A stretch of DNA of 64,000 nucleotides from Paenalcaligenes sp050487225 (GTDB lineage: Bacteria; Pseudomonadota; Gammaproteobacteria; Burkholderiales; Burkholderiaceae_B): positions 62,001-126,000 of the forward strand of contig NZ_JBKQGY010000003.1 of assembly GCF_050487225.1 (NCBI RefSeq), written 5' to 3'. Position numbers and translations under genes: made by a program. Below are positions 60,201 through 64,000 of the stretch, piece after piece. The notes under the pieces are model-generated. The model was not told the origin of the DNA. It worked only from the letters and a program-made list of their open reading frames with translations, and did no database searches. Position 1 is the first letter of the stretch. Each line of letters opens with the position of its first letter.

Positions 60201-60319
60201 ATCTCAGGCAACGGTGCAACCGGCAGCATCAAGAGCGATAACACCCCAGCCCCTACCATGGCCAAACACACCAAGGTGGTGGCGACCGGGCGCACAATAA
60301 AGAGGGTTAGCCACCTCAT
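57218..60319 (-). CDS. mdtC: RND multidrug efflux transporter subunit (MdtC type)
   Basis: An inner-membrane proton/drug antiporter subunit, 1033 residues with the 12-helix RND layout and two large periplasmic loops. Starts FIVRPVATTLVCLAMVGAGVLSLLMLPVAPLPEMDFPMI. The proton-relay aspartates are in TGFVVDDAIVVLES (TM4) and the lysine in GIVKKNAIMMVDYAL (TM10). In MdtABC-type pumps the two RND proteins form a mixed trimer. It overlaps mdtB by 4 bp and nodT by 11 bp. Confidence 0.94.
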   Translation of the reverse strand: MRWLTLFIVRPVATTLVCLAMVGAGVLSLLMLPVAPLPEMDFPMISVEARLSGASPETMSSSVAMPLEQSLGAISGLVEMTSRSSEGSTRITLMFDLNQDVNNAAREVQAAINQARPMLPSGMRDPPSYYKVNPSSMPVMVLAMTSPIATPAELYDLATTIVAQKLAQVKGVGEVSVGGASLPAVRISLNPRLLSSMGVSLDEIRSALSRENAIGPNGYLENSEHQWYVNSGAQMNRAKQFRPLIVAWRDGTPIRLSDVALVEDSTETLYSAGFSNDKPAVLLVVRRQADANIIETVDAIRDKLPDFEAMMPADVHLSVAQDRTPSIRASLDEARKTLIIAMVLVVLVVLAFLRDWRAALIPAIAVPASLLSAFSLVYFFGFSLNTISLMALIISTGFVVDDAIVVLESVMRHVERGVKPFRAAIRGVREVGFTVLAMSISLVAVFIPLWLVGGLVGQLFKEFAVTLSVAIFFSLLISLMLTPMMAARLLPETPKSKPMFQGVSRLLGHIGHVFAVGYQRSLAWALRHKRLTLLSLFLAIMLNGYLFAVIPKGLFPQQDTGQLMGFFRVDKGTSFQGMLPKLNKFRTVLMDDPAVQSVAVFAGGQGASTSSTILIELKPLGERDANANTVVARLREQLQSEPGARMFLTPQQDIFVGGAGRAGAYQYSLLGSDLTLLKEWMPKVRRAMAALPELTDVEADSEEPGWRVEMQIDREKATSLGIDMALVAATLNNSFSQRQVSVVYGRLNQYNIVLGVEERFAQDVESLKQVEVISKDGSRVPLSTFTDFVPSSAPLSVNHEGLFVSESISFALSDGVSLEQGVNAIEKALAEISLPTNQIQTGFGGTAKLMQDSLAQQPWLILAALATMYIVLGMLYESYIHPITILSTLPSAGIGALLALMVMKEDFSVIALIGVFLLIGIVKKNAIMMVDYALIAERRDGLPPEEAIYQACLIRFRPIMMTTISAILGAVPLIVATGAGVEMRQPLGLTIVGGLLLSQVLTLYTTPVVYLYLDRFRQRYLAKRRERLSNHAA

Positions 60320-63300
60320 GCGCTAACCTCGCTCCCTGTCGCTCGTGCCGCTTTCCAGCGCGTGGATAATCTATCGAAAAACAGATAAATCACCGGTGTG
60401 GTGAAGAGCGTAAGCACTTGGCTGCACAACAAGCCCCCTACCATCACCAGCCCTAAAGGTTGACGCATCTCTGCCCCCGAACCGGATGCGAACATCAGAG
60501 GCAAGGCACCAAACAGCGCTGCCAAGGTAGTCATCAAGATAGGACGGAAACGCAGTAAGGCGGCTTGGTGAATGGCCTCTTGTGCCGACAAGCCCTCTTC
60601 GCGCTGTGCGACCAAGGCAAAGTCGATCATCATGATGGCGTTTTTCTTCACGATACCGATCAGCAAAATAATGCCAATCACCCCTATCATGTCTAGATCA
60701 CGTCCTGCCAACAACAAGGCTGCCAACGCACCAATCGTGGCAGACGGCAAGGTAGACAGAATGGTGATGGGGTGTATGTAACTTTCGTACAAAATACCCA
60801 GCACGATGTACATGGTGACCACTGCCGCCAGCATCAACCACAAGGTACTGGACAAGGAGGCTTCAAAAGCTCTGGCGGCCCCCAAGAAGCGCAGTTCTAC
60901 AGAGTCAGGTAAACCTATGTCTGAACGGGTTGCTTGGATCTCGGCCACTGCCTCTGATAACGACGCACCGTCAGCCAAACTAAAAGACACGTTGGCTGAT
61001 GGGAACTGATCCAGCCTTTCTATACTCAGCATCATGGGAGCAATACGCCAACTGGCCACGGTACTTAACGGTACGGTCGTGCCGCTGCTGGTAGGTATAT
61101 GCAAATTGGCGACGTTTTCGGGGTACTCTCTGAAGCCTTCAGCCACTTCCAACACGACACGGTACTGTGCAGACTGCGTGTAAATGGTAGAAATTTGTCG
61201 CTGCCCAAAAGCGTCGTACAACACATCATCCAACGTGGATTTTGTCACCCCTAGCCGGGCTGCTGTGTCTCGGTCTACATCCAGCATCAACTGCTGGCCG
61301 CCTGGCTGCTGGTCGGTGGCCACCGACGCAATGGCTGGCAATGCCGCTAATGCGTCTTCCCACAACGGCAACCACGTTTCCAAGACCCGTTTATCGGGGT
61401 CAGACAAGGCCATCTGATACGGATTACGAGCCACCTGATCGTCTACCGTTAACTCTTGCACCGTTTGTATGTACACCTGCAAACCAGGTAGTTGTGCCAC
61501 CGCCTCTTCCAGCTGTTTACCGATGGTGATGGCATCTTGCGAACGCTCACTTTGAGGCAGCAAACTGATCTGCATACGCCCTGTGTTCAGCGTTGCATTG
61601 TTGCCGTCCACCCCGATGAAGGTAGTCACGCTTTCTACGTCTGGGTGACGCAAAATTTCTTCGGCCGCCTGTGTTTGCAGGCTAGACATTGCTTGGAAGG
61701 ATGCACGCTGTGGCCCTTCGGTAATGGCCTGCAACATGCCAGTATCTTGCGCAGGGAAAAAGCCCTTAGGCACAACCATATACAGTAAGGCGGTTAATAC
61801 CATGGTGCCCACAGCTACCCATAATGTGAGCACTTGGTGGCGCAATACCCATTTCAAGCCATCGTCATAGCGCTGAATCATCACATCGGTTTTATGACCC
61901 AACCACGCTACGATGCGCTGGTAAAACCGCTGAGGTTTCTCTGCATCCGATGGATTAGCAGGCTCATCACTATGCGCACGCAACAAACGGGCACACATCA
62001 TGGGAGTCAGCGTGAGCGAAATCACAAGAGACAACAAAATCGCTACAGCTAACGTGAGCGCAAACTCGCGGAACAAACGTCCAATCACATCACTCATAAA
62101 CAGTAATGGGATCAACACGGCAATCAACGAGAAGGTTAACGATAACAGTGTGAAACCAATTTGTTTCGCGCCTTTTAATGCCGCCGCCAACGGCTTTTCT
62201 CCCTGCTCTATGTAGCGGGCGATGTTTTCGATCATGACGATGGCATCGTCCACCACAAAACCCGTGGCGATGGTCAGTGCCATCAGGGTCAGGTTATTCA
62301 CACTGAACCCCATCAAGAACATGATGCCAAACGTACCTGCCAGCGACAAAGGCACCACCACACCGGGGATAAAGGTCGCCGTCCATGTACGTAAAAACAC
62401 AAAGGTCACCAACACCACCAGCACAATCGCCAGCAACATCTCTTGCTGCACATGTGACACCGAGTCACGAATAGTGCGAGTACGATCCGCCGCAACCACT
62501 ACGTCTACACCTGCAGGCATCGCCTGCTGCAAACTGGGTAATAGTTCGGTGATTTTATCTACCACTTCAATTACGTTTGCGCCAGGCTGACGCTGCACAT
62601 TCAGCAAAATAGCAGGAGTGCTACCAAACCATGCTGATTGGCGCGCATCTTCAGCCGCATGCACCACGGTCGCCACATCGCCTAAGCGTAGGGCTGAGCC
62701 ATTTTCATAACGCAGGATGAGGTTCTCGTAATCCTCTACGGACTGTAATTGCTCATTGGCACTAATAGAGGTAGAGCGCACAGGGCCATTTAAGGTCCCT
62801 TTAGGCTGATTTACGTTGGCAGCCACCACCGTTTGACGCACATTACTTAACGTTAATTGCTGTGCTGCCAAGGCTTCGGGGTTCACTTGTATGCGTACAG
62901 CGGGGCGTTGACCACCCGCAATACTCACCAAGCCCACACCCGTAATTTGCGAAAGCCTCTGTGCCACACGCAGATCAATCAGATCTCGCACGTCCGTGAG
63001 TGGCAGCGTAGGCGACATAATTGCCAAGCTAATCACGGGGGTATCGGCCGGGTTCACCTTGTTATAGATAGGTGGCGAAGGCAAGTCGGACGGTAAGGTA
63101 TTAGAAGCCGCATTAATCGCCGCTTGCACCTCTTGCTCGGCCACGTCCAACGACAAACCCAAATCAAACTGCAAAGTAATACGTGACGCACCGCCCGAGC
63201 TGGACGAGGTCATTTGCGACAACCCCGACATTTGTCCAAACTGCCGCTCTAAGGGTGACGTCACCAATGCCGTCATCACATCAGGGCTAGCACCGGGGTA

Positions 63301-63450
63301 TAAGGTCACCACCTGAATGGTGGGGTAATCTACCTGCGGCAGTGCTGCCACCGGCAACCACCGGTAGCCTAACAGCCCAGCCCCTAACAAGGCCAACATC
63401 GCCAGTGTGGTTGCCACTGGCCTTAAGATGAACTGGCGTGAGAAGTTCAC
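60316..63450 (-). CDS. mdtB: RND multidrug efflux transporter subunit (MdtB type)
   Basis: The partner RND subunit, 1044 residues. Starts NFSRQFILRPVATTLAMLALLGAGLLGYRWLPVAALPQVDYPTI. The porter-domain segment LPSPPIYNKVNPADTPVISLAI is the MdtB-like form of the RND entrance loop. Proton-relay residues are present: TGFVVDDAIVMIEN with two Asp, and GIVKKNAIMMIDFAL with Lys. Overlaps both mdtA and mdtC by 4 bp, so the subunits are translationally coupled. Confidence 0.94.
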   Translation of the reverse strand: MNFSRQFILRPVATTLAMLALLGAGLLGYRWLPVAALPQVDYPTIQVVTLYPGASPDVMTALVTSPLERQFGQMSGLSQMTSSSSGGASRITLQFDLGLSLDVAEQEVQAAINAASNTLPSDLPSPPIYNKVNPADTPVISLAIMSPTLPLTDVRDLIDLRVAQRLSQITGVGLVSIAGGQRPAVRIQVNPEALAAQQLTLSNVRQTVVAANVNQPKGTLNGPVRSTSISANEQLQSVEDYENLILRYENGSALRLGDVATVVHAAEDARQSAWFGSTPAILLNVQRQPGANVIEVVDKITELLPSLQQAMPAGVDVVVAADRTRTIRDSVSHVQQEMLLAIVLVVLVTFVFLRTWTATFIPGVVVPLSLAGTFGIMFLMGFSVNNLTLMALTIATGFVVDDAIVMIENIARYIEQGEKPLAAALKGAKQIGFTLLSLTFSLIAVLIPLLFMSDVIGRLFREFALTLAVAILLSLVISLTLTPMMCARLLRAHSDEPANPSDAEKPQRFYQRIVAWLGHKTDVMIQRYDDGLKWVLRHQVLTLWVAVGTMVLTALLYMVVPKGFFPAQDTGMLQAITEGPQRASFQAMSSLQTQAAEEILRHPDVESVTTFIGVDGNNATLNTGRMQISLLPQSERSQDAITIGKQLEEAVAQLPGLQVYIQTVQELTVDDQVARNPYQMALSDPDKRVLETWLPLWEDALAALPAIASVATDQQPGGQQLMLDVDRDTAARLGVTKSTLDDVLYDAFGQRQISTIYTQSAQYRVVLEVAEGFREYPENVANLHIPTSSGTTVPLSTVASWRIAPMMLSIERLDQFPSANVSFSLADGASLSEAVAEIQATRSDIGLPDSVELRFLGAARAFEASLSSTLWLMLAAVVTMYIVLGILYESYIHPITILSTLPSATIGALAALLLAGRDLDMIGVIGIILLIGIVKKNAIMMIDFALVAQREEGLSAQEAIHQAALLRFRPILMTTLAALFGALPLMFASGSGAEMRQPLGLVMVGGLLCSQVLTLFTTPVIYLFFDRLSTRWKAARATGSEVSA

Positions 63451-64000
63451 TGTATCTTGCCCTCTGGCGCAATCAATTCCACTTCAGAACCTTCTCGCAA
63501 ACGGTCCATCCCTTCGGTGACCACTTGCTCGCCTATTTCCAGCCCATTAAGGATGACGGTATCTACATCGTTGCTCACCCCCGTTTGCACGGCGCGAACA
63601 GCCACTTTGTTCTCGGCATTAACAACGTATACGTAGTCACCGATAGAACCGGTCTGCACAGCACGCGCAGGAACAATCACGCCATCTTCCTGACCCAGCA
63701 ACACATTCACATTCACGAACTGATTGGGGAAAAGCTTATGGTCTTCGTTATCAAACCGGGCTTTGATGCGCACTGTACCCGTATTGACATCTATCTGGTT
63801 ATCAATCGCCATCAACTCGCCAGAGGCCAGCAACTCGCCATTACGGTTACTGACCGTCACCGACACCATACTGGGGTAAGACGCACGCGTAGCGGTAACG
63901 ATTTTCTCACCGTTTTCTAACACGGTATTGGCAAGTAACTCATGCTCGTGTACGGCTTCCTGTACACGCTGCAAGTCTTGTTGAGGCAATGAAAAATGCG
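63447..64000 (-). CDS. mdtA: RND efflux periplasmic adaptor (MdtA type), 5' part outside window
   Basis: The C-terminal part of a membrane-fusion adaptor protein; about 184 residues are visible and the frame is still open at the window edge, so the signal peptide, lipoyl and hairpin domains are missing. Visible motifs are the beta-barrel ASYPSMVSVTVSNRNGELLASGELMAIDNQIDVNTGTVRIKARFDNEDHKLFPNQFVNVNVLLGQ and the membrane-proximal VIVPARAVQTGSIGDYVYVV, then LEIGEQVVTEGMDRLREGSEV. It is the first known gene of the mdtABC-nodT operon, overlapping mdtB by 4 bp. Confidence 0.92.
   Translation of the reverse strand, partial: HFSLPQQDLQRVQEAVHEHELLANTVLENGEKIVTATRASYPSMVSVTVSNRNGELLASGELMAIDNQIDVNTGTVRIKARFDNEDHKLFPNQFVNVNVLLGQEDGVIVPARAVQTGSIGDYVYVVNAENKVAVRAVQTGVSNDVDTVILNGLEIGEQVVTEGMDRLREGSEVELIAPEGKIQ

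Noticed and set aside
1..64000. CRISPR arrays, tRNA, rRNA, prophage or IS elements
   Set aside because: No regularly spaced direct repeats, no cloverleaf-like segments in the gaps, and no transposase, integrase or phage proteins were recognised.

Overview
The window is chromosomal DNA of a betaproteobacterium, most likely Burkholderiales and probably a moderate-GC member of the Alcaligenaceae. The evidence is gene content and order: separate rfaE2/HldC, ubiJ-ubiB with a Tim44-like gene, mreBCD-mrdA-rodA, gatCAB, ftsEX next to mutY, and protein sequences that read like Bordetella/Alcaligenes orthologues. The genus cannot be fixed by reading alone. I see no rRNA, tRNA, CRISPR array, insertion sequence or phage gene, and no clear pseudogene. 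Two genes run off the edges: thiG on the left and the RND adaptor on the right.

Layout. 0-4.5 kb (+): thiG-thiD (thiamine), mtnN (MTA/SAH nucleosidase), an isoaspartyl-methyltransferase-family gene and tolC. 5.1-10.5 kb (-): lysE-rfaE2-ferritin-like gene, then ubiB-ubiJ and a Tim44-like gene. 10.9-18.1 kb (+): a dimeric-barrel protein, a three-part TRAP transporter and a fused HyuA-HyuB 5-oxoprolinase-type enzyme; together they look like a pyroglutamate (or related cyclic amide) uptake and ring-opening locus. 18.3-20.3 kb: a ClbS/DfsB-like protein, a small conserved protein and an OmpA-type lipoprotein. 20.5-24.7 kb (-): a general L-amino-acid ABC transporter (aapJQMP). 24.9-27.5 kb (+): ftsE-ftsX-mutY. 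27.5-33.1 kb (-): rodA, mrdA, mreD, mreC, mreB (cell-wall elongation).

33.4-38.6 kb (+): an RpiR regulator, an amino-acid/opine-type ABC transporter and a DadA-like FAD oxidoreductase, sitting between mreB and gatC. 38.8-42.1 kb (+): gatC-gatA-gatB. Then pyrE (-), a LigB/DODA-type dioxygenase (+), an A/T-rich amino-acid ABC cassette (-) and its divergent GntR-type regulator, which appears to carry two winged-helix domains. 48.0-52.8 kb: xth (+), tag, gltS, mobB, ispB (-). 53.1-55.7 kb (+): a DUF815 ATPase, a Nudix-ThiE fusion and a spermidine-synthase-like protein. 55.7-64 kb (-): an MdtABC/NodT-type tripartite RND efflux operon.

Theme. Five separate amino-acid or amino-acid-derivative uptake systems (TRAP, three ABC, GltS) and one LysE exporter lie in 64 kb, which suits an organism living on amino acids.

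The most interesting non-genic signal is a family of roughly 100-120 bp hairpin-containing repeats, arranged as inverted pairs. They occur at all four convergent gene junctions with room for them (about 4.5-5.1, 19.4-19.6, 42.15-42.2 and 48.8-49.4 kb), and I saw none elsewhere. One degenerate copy appears to form part of the xth terminator.
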